The notes beneath the pieces are model-generated. The model did not search any database, had not been told where the DNA came from, and was given only the letters and a program-made list of their open reading frames with translations. Both the position numbers and the translations under genes were made by a program. From Oxytricha trifallax (taxonomy: Eukaryota; Ciliophora; Spirotrichea; Sporadotrichida; Oxytrichidae), in assembly GCA_000711775.1 (NCBI GenBank), contig ARYC01001229.1:24662-88661 (forward strand): 64,000 nucleotides of DNA, given 5' to 3'. Below are positions 9,351 through 22,208 of the stretch, one piece after another. Position 1 is the stretch's first letter; each line of letters opens with the position of its first letter.

Positions 9351-12300
9351 AAAGTTTTATTTAAATAGATTTCAATATATCTATACATATGTCTAATAAT
9401 TTAAATGAGACTAATTTATTGAGGGATAATTTTAAATTTATTATTAAGTTCAATGATCAATTTCTCGTGTAATTACTTTTAATGAGGTTTGTTACAGAGA
9501 TAGGTATCAGCAAATTTAAATTGACAGTAGTTTTAATATTATATTACTAAAAGATTTAGAATTTAAATTACTTTAGATGTTAATAAAAATAGTGCAAACA
9601 CTTATTTAATTCGAACTATTTATGAAGAATAATAATTTAATATAATTGTTTTGCTCCATAAAAAATAATTATAAATTTGAAGATTATGGAAATGGAACTG
9701 GCACCTTACAAAATTAAATTGTATTGATGAGTCCTAAGTTAGACTCAGTACAATCTAAAATAATAAAAAGTAAATTTGATTTTATATTTTCAATTAAAAA
9801 TAACATTATAATTACTAGAATCAAATTTTTTATAAAAATTTCTATATCATTATATTATCTAATAATCCTTTAGTAATTTTGAATAGGAATATGATTTTTA
9901 ATTATTTGTGATAAAATTAGATTTTATTTTTATCATACTTATTTTGAATAAGAATAAAACTAAATAAAATCTTGTCTCTAGTAATATAGTTACTGTAAAA
10001 CTCATCCATCTTATTATTATGAAAATAGTTTTAACAAATTGACATTGAAATAAAATTAATATTGGTGGACATTCAATTAGCTCCATAACAAATAAAAATG
10101 AGTGAAGCAATTTTTGTATTTTAAATCAAAAAAATAAAAATATTACTCTTTTTATTAAAAATTAAGAATTCTTATTTAATTACCAAATTAAAATGTATTT
10201 TCTTAAGTAAAAAACGGAATTATTAAATAATTAACTTTTTAATGATTATATAATAGTCTTTTTAATGAAAATTATATTGAGTTTTATTAATGATTCTGAG
10301 CATAAAATTATTTGGTAGATTGTCTCATTAATAAATCATATAGAAATTATTCATTTAAATTTTATATAAATAATTATTAATAATGAATACTTTTTATTCT
10401 TTTTTTTATCATAAAAAATACTTTTTAATTTTATAAGTCCAGATAAAATGAAGAAAAATGCATACAATTTTAAGGATTAAATTTTGGCAATACATTTTGG
10501 AAGAATAGTGCATTTAATTATAATATATCATATTTATTTATGTATGTAACTATTGTAAAAATAATAATATTATGAATGAGTGAGATAGTTAAGTTACACT
10601 GGACCTCCTTCTTCATCCCATTATTTTATTTTTCACAGCATCTAACTCTACAATAAACCTTATTAATTTTAATAACTATTTATAATGGAATTAGGATTAT
10701 TTGAGAACATGTATATTATTCATCAAAGTTTAGTGGCAACAATTTGATGGCTGCAGGTCTTCAAGGGGATGAAGCTCAATAGAACTTAATTACACAATTA
10801 CTAAGTTTTTATATCAATCAATTAAAATTCAATTTAACACACTCAATTTTACTTTTCATATCTTAAAAATAATAAGCAAGAATAATTTATATATAACTTT
10901 TATAAGTTTGAAGAATAAGTTTATTCTATATTTAAATTAATTTGTAATTTATAATTGTAAATGAAATATAACTATTTGGTAGTTCTTTAATTATGTGAAT
11001 GCTTTCAAAGATAGATAATTTAGGTACGATCTCATACTATAACACATATCAATCAGGAGGGTATGCCAATCAATTTTAATATTCAAATCTTACCTTAAAT
11101 TCATTTCATACATTCATATATAAATCAAGGGGGTTTAGAACAAGAATATATTGATGTTACTCCAGTTCAAAATTATTTGTTCGGGTGTTTATTTAAATAT
11201 ATTATAGAGATATTTATCAATGGCAGCGATTAGAGAGAACATTATAAATTAAAAATATATATTAATATATATTTAATTTATATTACACAGGTGCTGGATT
11301 CTTCATATTCCCCCTTCCATCAAATAAACTTGTATATCTGTACTATTTATAAATATTAAGAAATTTGAGAGATATTATTTTTAAAACAATAAACTTAGGT
11401 TAAATTTATAGAAAAGTGATTTGTGTGAAATTTTATATTTAATAAAAATAAAAAAATAAAAAGCAATCAATTAAATATGTTTAAAATGTCAATATAAGTA
11501 ATAGATAGATAATCAATGAATATAAAAGTTAAGTTAATAAAATTTTATATATTAACATACAAATTTTATTTAGATATAAATTGTTATATTCAATAATCTC
11601 TAGTTTTTCAAATTTGCACATAATTTAAGAATAAAATGATATTTTAATGATTAAAATATCTCAATAACTATATTTTATCTTTGCATAAAAATATAAAGTT
11701 TTAATTGGATTATTTAAACTACTATTCTTTTAATTTAATCACATCATTATTGTATAAATTCTCTGGATTTGCTTTCGCAAACAATAATCTATTTTATTTT
11801 TTTTATTTGTACTATAATAAATAATCTCTTTGTATTCTTTGTAAGTATGGACCCTTCTTAAAAGTTATATTATATTATTTATTAAATTAAAAAATGTTGA
11901 TACAATTTAGATAATTAGGTTAAAAATTAAACTAATTTATATTTATTACAAACTAATTATATATTATTCCTATTTTATTGTATTTTTAAAAATAGTTAAA
12001 TTCATAAATATGGTCATTTTGTTTCTAGTTCGTCAATAAAAAAAAATGAGAAATTTTCTTTGTAAAGTCTACATCTACTGACTTTTAAAATCCCAATAAA
12101 TTAGCAAAATTTTATTAAAAAGTTAAAATTTAAGTCATCTCTATATTTAATTTAAATCTATTAATATATATTCTTTTAGTTATTTCACAAATCTATCTAT
12201 TTAAACAATAATTTAATTTTAAATGATAATTTTTTAATCGGATTTTCCTTTAATTATAATATTAAAAGTTTTAAAAATTCATCAAGTGGCCTTTGCAAAT

Positions 12301-12699
12301 TTTGGAATTGGTCTGCAGATATTTCAATGCCTTTACATAATTTTTCTTAAAAATATGCTTCTTCGATATTAATTTCCTTAATAATTATAATATTAAAGGC
12401 TTTCATATAGATTAATTAATTAAGATTTTTATTTAAATTATTGTATATATTGTATCAATTTGGAGAAACAGTATAATTAGAAATTCCTATCAATTATGAT
12501 TAATTACAATTTATAATATTTTTAAATAGATAGATTTGGAATGTTCAAATGTTCGGGCATTTATAATAGCAATCCTAAATTAATTTCAATTTCATAGATT
12601 CATAATTATCTGTTAATCGTATATAATTTTTGAATTTTAATATTTTTTAATTTAATAATTCCAACTTCCCTGTGAGTTTCCCTAGATTACACTTAAAAT
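9351..12699. other. AT-rich stretch, mostly without recognised genes
   Basis: Two tiny GC-richer patches stand out: 10747-10800 (possible start MAAGLQGDEAQQNLITQ) and 11219-11320 (possible MAAIRENI, then GAGFFIFPLPSNK after an AT-rich gap). They could be small MDSs but are too short to support. The rest shows nothing. Confidence 0.3.
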
Positions 12700-12940
12700 G
12701 TAAAACAAAGCTTATCCCTTGGATAAATCATCTTTTTGTACTAAATTTACGGCTAAATTTAATATGATAGTCAAACTTACAATAATTTTCCCTACAATTA
12801 TTTTAAGTAAATTATACTTTATCTATATGCAATATTCGAATTCGATAAGTTGCAAATGCTGGATTTGGTGGCGGCTAAGGAAGTTTTTACTTTGTAGGAT
12901 CAGCTTATGACATAAATGACATTAGTAAAAAAATAAAATT
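12700..12940 (+). pseudogene. Fragment of propeller-type N-terminal region of a large ciliate membrane protein
   Basis: The frame around 12852-12920 reads ANAGFGGGQGSFYFVGSAYD with TAA as Gln. This Gly/aromatic pattern is typical of the repeats at the N-terminus of large ciliate surface proteins. It is isolated by AT-rich DNA and MITEs, and lies upstream of the membrane part at 18-22 kb, with which it may form one locus. Confidence 0.35.
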
Positions 12941-13441
12941 GCTAAAATATTAAGAAAATGAGTAAAAATTATAGCATACAATCTTTTTTAGAGATATATT
13001 TTATTTATTTTTTGCTAATAAAAATATTCCCACATCTAATATTGTTTGTTTTGTTAAAATATTTGAATGAATTTCAGTAAAAAATGAGAAATTTCCTCTT
13101 ACCTAAATTAACGTGACTAATATAGTAAAAAACTTAGAGACAAATCATGTTTCTTTAAACAAACAAATATATTAGTTTAAATTATTCATCCAGCAGAAAA
13201 ATAGATTCGTGGTAATCTTATATTTGTTGGTATTTTATCTGATTTTGTCAAAATATTATTAAAAAAAAATATGCAAGAATAAATCCATTATAAATTTGAA
13301 AAATATCTGATTCAAATCTATATTATTAAAGTTAATTATAATTATAACTTCTTTTTTAGGTTATCTAATTTTTTCAACAATTTGATAACCTGAAAAGTAA
13401 TGTTTATATTTATTTGATAATTAAAATATTTAAAATTTCTT

Positions 13442-13827
13442 ATTCGAATTGGGGAAATTAAATTAAATTAAAATTAACATAAATCAAAATTTTGGCAGTT
13501 AAAGTTGGCAAAATTTGAAAATCTTGGGCTCTTTCGATAGAAAATCCAAAATTAGATGGACTTTACTATTGGCGGTACTATTTTATCGCATCCCTGGGGC
13601 GAGATAAATGGACTTTAATTGGAGGGTATAATTTAATGAATTTAGAAGCATCCAATTAAAGTCCATTTATCTCGCCCCAGGGATGCGATAAAATAGTACC
13701 GCCAATAGTAAAGTCCATCTAATTTTGGATTTTCTATCGAAAGAGCCCAAGATTTTCAAATTTTGCCAACTTTAACTGCCAAAATTTTGATTTATGTTAA
13801 TTTTAATTTAATTTCCCCAATTCGAAT
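13442..13827. mobile_element. Near-perfect palindromic MITE, family A
   Basis: Arms of about 180 bp are almost exact inverted copies around a short loop (GTATAATTTAATGAATTTAG) near 13630. The arms contain TTTTGGCAGTTAAAGTTGGC, a CTTTCGATAGAAAATCC block, and GGCGGTACTATTTTATCGC followed by a CCCTGGGGCGAGATAA block. The outer ends are ATTCGAATTGGGGAAATT. Related palindromes occur at 14735, 27653 and 40565. No coding capacity. Near-identical arms suggest recent origin or correction. Confidence 0.85.
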
Positions 13828-14734
13828 GTATTCCTATAATATTGAAATATAATAGTATGATTATTTTCTATTGAATATTATAATTTTGACTAATTGCATC
13901 AATTAAATTTATGATTATTATTATATAATAAGTTACCTCTCTTCAAATGTTGGAGATTATAATTGCTTTAACCCCTTTCATAATCCAATTGCTTTAGTTT
14001 TCTTAGATCTCTCTGAATTGCTTTATAAATTATAAATATATAGTAGTTTACATAAATGCAATTTTACGGATTTATTTATGTATATTTTTGGACATAAAAT
14101 GAAAAATATTTATTGCCATAAACACTCTACACAACACTTTCAATGACTGATACAATTGTGTATAATGACGGATTAGTTCCAAATTTAGTTCAAGTTAATA
14201 GAATGGTCTGGATAATTTAGCTTTTCAAAAACCAACATACTGAAACTCTTATTAATAAATGTATAACTATTATTTAGAATAATACTTTAAGCTCTTTTGA
14301 AATTATAGCTTATTCTGTTATTAAATTTAAAATACTCTTAAGATAATACACCATATTGTAATGTATATGGAAGTTTGAAAATTAAAGCTAATAAAAGCTA
14401 AGAATTATAAAGTGTGAATATTTTCGATTGTTAAATAGAAAAAGAATACTATTGCTACATTGACATTGCTTAATATTAGACATATTATTTTTGATTGCTA
14501 TGCAATTGATTTTGAAATTTACGATTATAAAACTTAATTTTGAATAAAGTAGATTTTATGATATTCTTTTAATTAAATCCTTTTATTTCTCAAAACTGAG
14601 TCAAAATAAAAATCATGAATAATGTTTATTCAAGTATATATTAAAGGCATAATTTATATCCCCCCTTTTAATAAATTAAAGAATTATAATTAATATAATA
14701 TAATAATACCAACTTCGCCTATTAATCTCATCAT

Positions 14735-15152
14735 ATTGTAGAAATACATTTGAATTTGGAAAATTAAATTTAAATTTATTTATTATAAATCAAAATCGTG
14801 GCAGTTAAAGTTGACAAATTTAAACGATCTTGAGCTCATTCGATAGAGAATTCAAAATTAGCTGGACTTTAATATTGGCGGTACTATTTATCTCATCCCT
14901 GGAGCGAGATAACTCGAATTTAATGTGAGGGTATAATTTAATCAATTTAGATGTGTTTAATTAAATTCGAGTTATCTCGCTCCAGGGATGAGATAAAATA
15001 GTACCGCCAATTGTAAAGTCCAGCTAATTTTTAATTCCCTATCGAATGAGCTCAAGATCGTTTAAATTGGACAACTTTAACTGCCAAGATTTTAATTTAT
15101 AATTAATAAATTTAAATTTAATTTTCTAAATTCAATTGTATTTCTACAATAT
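14735..15152. mobile_element. Palindromic MITE, family A
   Basis: Ends TATTGTAGAAATACATTTGA and its inverse at 15152. The arms share GTGGCAGTTAAAGTTGAC, GGCGGTACTATTTATCTC and the CCCTGGAGCGAGATAA block with the element at 13442, with the same loop sequence (GTATAATTTAATCAATTTAG). The arms differ at several points, so it is older than the first copy. Confidence 0.82.
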
Positions 15153-15876
15153 TAAATCTATTTCATTTTTATATATTTTAAAATAAATATAATTATTAGA
15201 ACAATTAAAATTTATTAATGCAGTAGGAAATAGTTAAAAGATTAAATTAATTGAAAAATTAAATTATTAGATATTATGATGTTTTATTTTACTCAACTTA
15301 AAATACCTTGTTTTATCAATTAAATTTGGTAAAACTAAAATTAACACATCTACATTTACAATAAATAAAATAAATCTAGGAATTGGCTCTTTTAAGTAGA
15401 TTACACAATTATTAAGTTAAAAATGTTATTAGTTAATTATATTTAATTCCAAAAATTCCCTGATTAACTCATAAATTTCCCAAAACATGATTTTATATTA
15501 TTTGTATAATAATATTTTGCAAGTTACATAAGAATATCTATTAATACTTGAGAATTCATTCACAATTAGAATTAATATTGATTTAATTTTATAATTTAAA
15601 ATGTTTTATTATGACATTTGGCTATATTTAGTCCTTTAAATTTTTATCTTTTATCAAATTACTTTGATAACTATTTCTCGAATAATTCCCACAAATATTT
15701 AAGAATTCTAAATTCAAAGTCAATTCTTTTTTTAAATATGAAAACAAAAATGGTTGGACACTTCATAAAATATTTTTATTGTGAAAAATCTCATGAATAC
15801 TATCATGCAAACCTTTAGATATAGAGTAACCCTAAATGTATAAGTTGCTCCCACATTTGATTAAAGATACTTATAT

Positions 15877-16918
15877 TATTGATGAAATACAATTGAATCG
15901 GGGAAATGTGAAAAATAAATTCCTAATCTAAATTGAAATATTTATAACTGCCACTAATTTGATATGCTTATAGATAAAATTTGATCATAAGTACTTACCG
16001 TTATGTTTTAAATTTTATACTGTATCTATCCATTTCGAATACGGAGATTTATTTTTTCCTAAATGTCATTTGACCGGTTTGACCAGTTTTACCGATTCGA
16101 ATGAGTTATGTTGTCAAATTCTGAAAAGTTTAATATGTAATATATTAAAAACGATTAAAATAAAAAACATTAGGAGCAGTAATGGAAGGAATGCGGACCT
16201 TTCTGCTTCTTCCACACTCTGTAAACTTCTAACTTGTACCAATGATTAAAGTGATAGAGTAGACTTAGTGAGTTGCCTTACTTACCGAGCTCAAATTTGT
16301 ATTGCCGGTAGTCTTCAAAAAGATGTTGATTTCTTGAAATATCTCTACCTTAACACTGATGATGCTTTTCTCATGAACTTAAACGATGTCACCATTCCAC
16401 TTTGGTTCACTACTATTAGTCTCTCAAGAACTGCATCAGAGTCAATTACTACTCTTACCAAGATTGGAGATTACATCTATTGTTTCTTGAACATTGAAGA
16501 CTGTTATAACACTTTCCTTAAGGTTCATGCCACAAACTGTATCCTATTAGAAAGCAAATCAATCAATTTCTACAATGCATTAACAGAGGTCCGCATTCCT
16601 TCCATTACTGCTCCTGTTGTTTTTTATTTTAATCGGTTTTAATATATATTACATATTACACTTTTCAGAATTTGACCACAAAATAACTAAGTTAAATCGG
16701 TCAAATTGGTCAAACCGGTCAAATGACATTTAGGAAAAAATAAATCTCAGTATTCGAAATGGATAGATACAGTATAAAATTTAAAACATAAACGGTAAGT
16801 ACTTATGATCAAATTTTATCTATAAGCATATCAAATTAGTGGCAGTTATAAATATTTCAATTTAGATTAGGAATTTATTTTTCACATTTCCCCGATTCAA
16901 TTGTATTTCATCAATATT
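15877..16918. mobile_element. Foldback element, family C, with coding cargo
   Basis: Terminal inverted repeats of about 320 bp (15877-16200 and 16587-16918). The outer ends resemble the family A ends (ATTGATGAAATACAATTGA). Inner conserved blocks are AACTGCCACTAATTTGA, AAGTACTTACCGTTATGTTT, a GACCGGTTTGACC block, and ACATTAGGAGCAGTAATGG next to the cargo. The middle (16201-16586) holds a fragment of a membrane-protein gene. The AAGTACTTACCGTTATG block is shared with the Rep-bearing element at 42879. Confidence 0.8.
16217..16642 (+). pseudogene. Propeller-type gene fragment carried inside foldback element
   Basis: A continuous frame (SCLTYRAQICIAGSLQKD .. DDAFLMNLND .. WFTTISLSR .. DYIYCFLNIED) has the Asp-Ala-Phe and Gly/Trp rhythm of beta-propeller repeats in large ciliate surface proteins. 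It uses ordinary codons and reads into the right arm of the foldback element, ending FNRF. It is a fragment without true ends. Whether it was captured by the element or marks an MDS within it is open. Confidence 0.45.
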
Positions 16919-17248
16919 AATATTTTTATGAAAAAATATTCAAAAAAACACCTGAAACTTATTTTATTAAAATGCTAATAATTCTCTTTAGATTAAGACA
17001 TCAATCATAGGACATGTTTTATCCTTTTTCTTTTTCATTTGATTTTAAACAGTTTAATTTAAGACTTTTAGTCCCAATAAGTTTTTAATTTTATTAAAAA
17101 GACTGCTTAAAATTATTCAGTCTACATGCTAATAAAAATATTATTATTCAATTTACAAATTTTATAAATTTATATATTTATGATAAATGAAAAGAAAAAT
17201 AGATGATTATAAATATTTTATTAAGATTAAAAAGAATACATTTATTGA

Positions 17249-17450
17249 AGAAGCTGGGAGATCCTGCTCACTCACAAAAAATGTAAGTTACAAAAAACAT
17301 ATCTAAATATTACTTTTTACAGAGGTCCAGGTTGGTAGGAGTAGAGGAGGCAGAGGACAGAAACATCGCAGAGCAGCTCAAAGAATGGAAGAAAAGAGGC
17401 TGATACATGCAGATGAGGATGTTTACGTACGAAGGCGATTGGAAAGATGA
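17249..17450 (+). CDS. Terminal exons of an unidentified basic protein
   Basis: A GC-richer island. A 40-nt intron (17283-17322, GTAAGT..TTTACAG) separates a short exon from one reading VGRSRGGRGQKHRRAAQRME .. VYVRRRLER and ending at TGA 17448-17450. The codon across the junction would be TAG (Gln). The exon 1 frame is limited upstream by a TGA at 17246. The RG/RGG-like basic stretch suggests nucleic-acid binding, but no family is recognised. It could be a small MDS. Confidence 0.4.
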
Positions 17451-18029
17451 ATCTGTTTTTATGAGATTTCCATTTTTGCTTGTTATTATAAGTATTCAGC
17501 TTATATTTTCCATTTTATTTAGCTTAATTTTATAAAATTTAAAAAGCTTTATCCATAAGAAAAATCATTAATCTAAATACTAAACTGTTAAAGATAAATA
17601 TATTATATAAATTATTAGAATTATCAATAATAATCTTATTAGTCTTATATTAAATTTATATTGATTTGAAGGAGTTCTGAATAAATTGTAATTTAGTAAT
17701 TGATATTGAAAAATACAATGAATGGCTATATTTTAAATTAATTATTTTTTAACTTATTTTTATGTTTTTTAAATTAAGATTTTAATGGAATTTATTGGAA
17801 GAGTGATAATTATAACAAAAATTATTTAAGTTAAAAATTATTCAAAGTAGTATTGATGAGCCAATAATATAAAAATTAACCTCCTTCTTTTAAGACAAAT
17901 TTTGAAAATTAAAAAGCTATGTGTACTTTCAGCTTGGAATTCTAATTACCACAAGGATGCTGAAAATGATCTGTATAAATTTATACTAATAATTCTTTTT
18001 AATTGAATACAAGACAGATCCAATTACTG

Positions 18030-21000
18030 CAAGTAGTTTTACATAATTTGATGGATAAAATTTTATATTTAATGCTGATGAAGGTGATGAAGGTCAATAA
18101 TAAAAAATTAAAATTACAGTAATTCAAGTTAGCAATTCTATAATCAAAGCAGAGTAATATTTATTCGATTTATATTTAAAGTACAGTTTCAATTTAGAAG
18201 TTGTAAAATTTAATGAGCTTTAAGCATTGAGATACTATTAACTCGAGAAATAATTAAGTGCTTAATCCAACCTAAGAGCAAAAATATCAAAAGTTACAAA
18301 CACAGGTTTATTGACTATTTCATTTGAGAAAAATATGAATAAACCTGAAATACCTTTAAGCAAATAAATCTGTCACTCAAAATATTCTTTTTGAAAATCA
18401 AAAATAATAAAAATTTTATGCAATATTCTTGATACAGAGTTAATCCAGTAAATCTATAGATTTTTAAATAGAAACATTTTATGGCAATAAATGAATATAC
18501 AACTTAAATTTGGTAATTTAATTGATATGGTGTTTCTAAGCCAGGTAAAATCTCTTTATTTTATTCATTATGTAGATTGATTCTATCTAAGTGGTATTCT
18601 GGCTTAAGAACTTCTAATATAATTCTGATGTAACTTAGAAGATACAATAAAACTATAAGATCAGCAAGAAAATCCCTCCTTAAATATCAACAGAGAGTTT
18701 AACATAAGCTAATGCAGTAGCTTAGGCTATTAAAATATCTATGGTAGTGATTTTTGGATCAAGTATGATATTAAACATATTCTTGTAAGGAAATTCTCTC
18801 AAAATCAACTTTATTTAAGAGCCAAGGGGCATAGATGCTTTGGGGTATGATAGAAGGATTTTAATTAATGTCTCATTTACCTATGACTTCAATTATAATT
18901 CCATCCAACACTTTAAGTTTCTTTGTTTTGACTTATAAATGACTCAGCAAGTTTCAACTTAATCCCTGTTGACGATCTATCGAATAATTTATTCGAATTT
19001 ACAGAATTAGATTACAATGCATTCAATGATCATTTTGATTTTATGAATTACTTGTCCTCAAATTTAATCCTGAATCTTGGGCTATTACTTTATGGTACTA
19101 AATTTTTCAATACTATTTATTGGACTAATAATTCAAATGTTTGGTAAGATAAAAGAATGAAAAATAAGTGAAATTTAAATGTTATACATAGATTGAATTT
19201 AAATTAAATGAAGCATTTAAGTCAAATGAGTATTCTCAAATCTCTCTATTCCTAGCTAGATTTAAGAATATTCATTTGATTTAAATGCTTCATTAATTTT
19301 AAATTCAATCTATGTATAACATTTAAAATTTCACTTATTTTTCATTTTTTTACCTTATTCATAAATCAAGGTAATTCGATTCTATTATATAATTTTCCTT
19401 TAGCCCAGTTACAAAATTAATTAAAGAGAAAATAATGTATAATCAAATTTTGAGATTGATAATGGGAGCTCAGTTAGAACTTTCAATTTGTGCTCTGATC
19501 AATATTTATGAATTAAAGTTTGAGACTAATGAAGATTTAATGGGATCATTTCTTTCAATATCTCTACTTTGCACAATTTTATCCATTCCAATTTTTGCTT
19601 GTGTATTTATTTGGAAACAACAAAATAATCTATATATTATTTTAAAATTAAGAGAGATAAAATAAAAACAATCTCAAAAATATTTCAACTTACACTTGTT
19701 AAAACAAAGGGGTTATAAAAAGGGAATGTTGAGCAATAGATGAAATATATATGTTATCAACATAAATTATGCCCTACAATATGTATTTATTATCACATTA
19801 ATAGCCCAAGAGCAGGAATATTTGTTATCAATATAATATTGTCAAAATACATTTGAAAAGGAGAAATTAAAAAATTAAAATTAATCTATGATCGTTATTT
19901 ATATTAACTGCCACGAATTTGATGAGTGGCTAATCCTAATTTGATTTGTAAATCATTATACCAAATCTACCGAAAGTTTATTAGTCTATAGTCTGTTATA
20001 TTAATTATTTTTAACATTAAAATTCATTAAATTAATTAAATTACATTAAATTTAGACCATTAGGCCAGCAGACCAGAGATTGATTTTGAGTTTAAAACGT
20101 CTATTATATATATTATAATTAGACCATAGACAAGTAGACCAGAGTGTATTATAAGGGAGAAAGAGTCTAGTAAAGTGATTTAGAATAAATTGGTTTTGGT
20201 TTAAATATAAAAAACATTAGGAGTAATAATGGCAGAGGTGCAGCAATGGAAGTGCATATTTGATAAATATGGTATTCTTTACAACTGAAATTTTCTTCTT
20301 TCTATGGTTGAGCCATACTTTGACAGCTAGAACGATGTGATTCATTATGAACATGGATGGTTCACTGAAGCCAAATTCTTAAAGCCTAGGCTTAATATAC
20401 CGAGCAAAGTAATTCTTAAACACTCTTGGAAAATGTGGAAATAATTTCACAATAGATTAATACTATCTTAGAGTTAGTAAAAAAAGAGAAAGTTGCTTAT
20501 TTTATAAGATTGATGCTGAAAAAGGATCATTTATTGCCTCAAAGTCAATCGATTTGGGAAATACAGGTGATTACACCCAAGAAAGACAATTCCTGTTGAT
20601 ATATTTGGCTCTGAGATCTTTATTTCAGCTATTTCCAAGTTGCCTCAAATTCTTTTAAGCAAAAAGTATTCAAGATTAAAACTGAACTAACTAATGACTC
20701 CGGAACAAATGGTGGAATTACAGGACTTGAATACTCAATAGCATCAACTAAAAATTCAGCATTTGAAGGAACAATAAGAATTAATAATGATTTATTAGTT
20801 ACATTAAGTTCACTAAGTTGATCAAATATACACTTCCATTGCTACACCTCTGCCATTATTACTCCTAATGTTTTTATATTTAAACTAATTTAATTTATTA
20901 CAAATCACGTTACTAAACTCTTTCTCCCTTATAATACACTCTGGTCTACTGGTCTAATGTTCTAAATTTAATGTAATTTAATTAATTTAATGAATTTTAA

Positions 21001-22208
21001 TATTAAAAATAATTAATCTAATAAACTATAGACTAATAAACTTACAGTTAGATTTCGGTAGATTTGATCTAATGTTTTTACTAATCAAATTAGGATTAGC
21101 CACTCATCAAATTCGTGGCAACTAATATAAATAACGAATATAGATTAATTTTAATTTTTTAATTTCCCCTTTTCAAATGTATTTTAACAATAGTGGATAA
21201 ATTTACAGAATAAATTTAGAAATGAAGACAATTCTATGTGTTAACAAAAAGAATTCTTATTAACTTACTATGATAAGAACCTGTTAACTAAAAGAAGATA
21301 GATATAAGGATGAAAGATTTTCTTCACTGAAAATTCTAGCATTTAAAAAAGAGGAATTTTAATTTATGTAGCATTTTATGGAAGCAGATGATTCTTATTC
21401 AGTTTATCTCTAATTCTATTTAATCAAGAACCTTAAGTATAACTTATTTTCCAAATTTAGACTGCTTTAATTTTTATAATTATAGCAAGCTTTATTTTAC
21501 ACTGCATTGAAAAGAAAACCTTTCAAATAGCCATGATAAATTAAATAATTTTCATTTTAGCTTGCTATTCTTTCATTCATTTCATGCAACTAATTGAAAT
21601 CGAATTAGATATAGACCTTAAAATATATTTGGGATATGTTCCTATAGCTTTAATCCTTACTCATTTAATATCAAACATGTTAATTATTTTCAAAGATACA
21701 ATAAAAGACGCTCATAAGATTGTTAAGCAGTTTATTTATGTATTATTGACTAATATAATTCAGTTTATTCAAAATTGTAAATAAAAGAGACAAAAATTTC
21801 ACTCTTAATAATTGTAATAATCTTAATTTCTGTCGATTTAATCATGACAAGTAGTCCGAAAACTTAACCTACAAGAGGATACTTAATGTCACCTAAACTT
21901 TTATGTAAAATATACTAATCAGAACCTATGCTTCCTTAACTTAGTCTCTTTGGCTTTACTGAAGTTCTTGTTGATCTACCCATCGGAAACTACTGACCAG
22001 AAACTGGAACCTTTCTTAAAGTAAGCATTCTTATCGCTCTTTAAAGTATCCTGTTGTAGGTTAAGGTCTCGGACTACTTGTCATGAATCATAAGAATCCA
22101 ATGTAGTCAATCGAAGATGAATCTGTCGTTTTTAATAGCTCTTTAAGTGATTTGAATATGAATTTGAAATTTTAAGAAAGATAAGCAGTGTAAAATTTAT
22201 TAATTTGA
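18030..22208 (+). CDS. Large cadherin-like/multi-TM ciliate membrane protein, C-terminal half, interrupted by elements
   Basis: Coding blocks in order: 18045-18395 (cadherin-like beta-strand region, FNADEGDEGQ .. SKVTNTGLLTISFEK); 18550-19140 (segment before the membrane, then WGMIEGFQLMSHLPM, a signature shared with 42355 onward); 19370-19680 (FMYNQ..LRLIMGAQLELSICALIN, a TM region); 21240-21785 (several TM helices, including IFIIIASFILHC and LGYVPIALILTHLISNMLII); and a cytoplasmic Gln-rich tail to TGA 22206-22208. A palindromic MITE (19151-19351) and a foldback element (19837-21192) sit in loops between blocks. Frames shift between blocks, so it is either a germline gene awaiting excision of these inserts or a decaying copy. 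Confidence 0.5.
19151..19351. mobile_element. Palindromic MITE inserted in the membrane-protein gene
   Basis: Arms of about 90 bp: AAAAATAAGTGAAATTTAAA, GTTATACATAGATTGAATTT and AATGAAGCATTTAAGTCAAA are repeated in inverse order on the right around a short spacer near 19250. It is unrelated in sequence to families A-C. Confidence 0.75.
19837..21192. mobile_element. Foldback element, family C, with coding cargo
   Basis: Inverted arms of roughly 400 bp. Ends ATTGTCAAAATACATTTGAA and TTCAAATGTATTTTAACAAT. Arms share AACTGCCACGAATTTGATGA, a GACCAGAGTGTATTATAAGG block and ACATTAGGAGTAATAATGGC next to the cargo. The last motif is the same as in the element at 15877. The cargo 20260-20822 is coding-derived. 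Confidence 0.78.
20260..20822 (+). pseudogene. Propeller-type gene fragment carried inside foldback element
   Basis: Pieces of coding sequence in shifting frames: KCGNNFTIDQYYLRVSKKRE, YKIDAEKGSFIASKSIDLGN, DIFGSEIFISAISKLP and NGGITGLEYSIAST. They are typical of the beta-propeller part of large ciliate surface proteins. At least two frame changes and a TGA break it. It is homologous in type, not in sequence, to the cargo at 16217. Confidence 0.45.
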
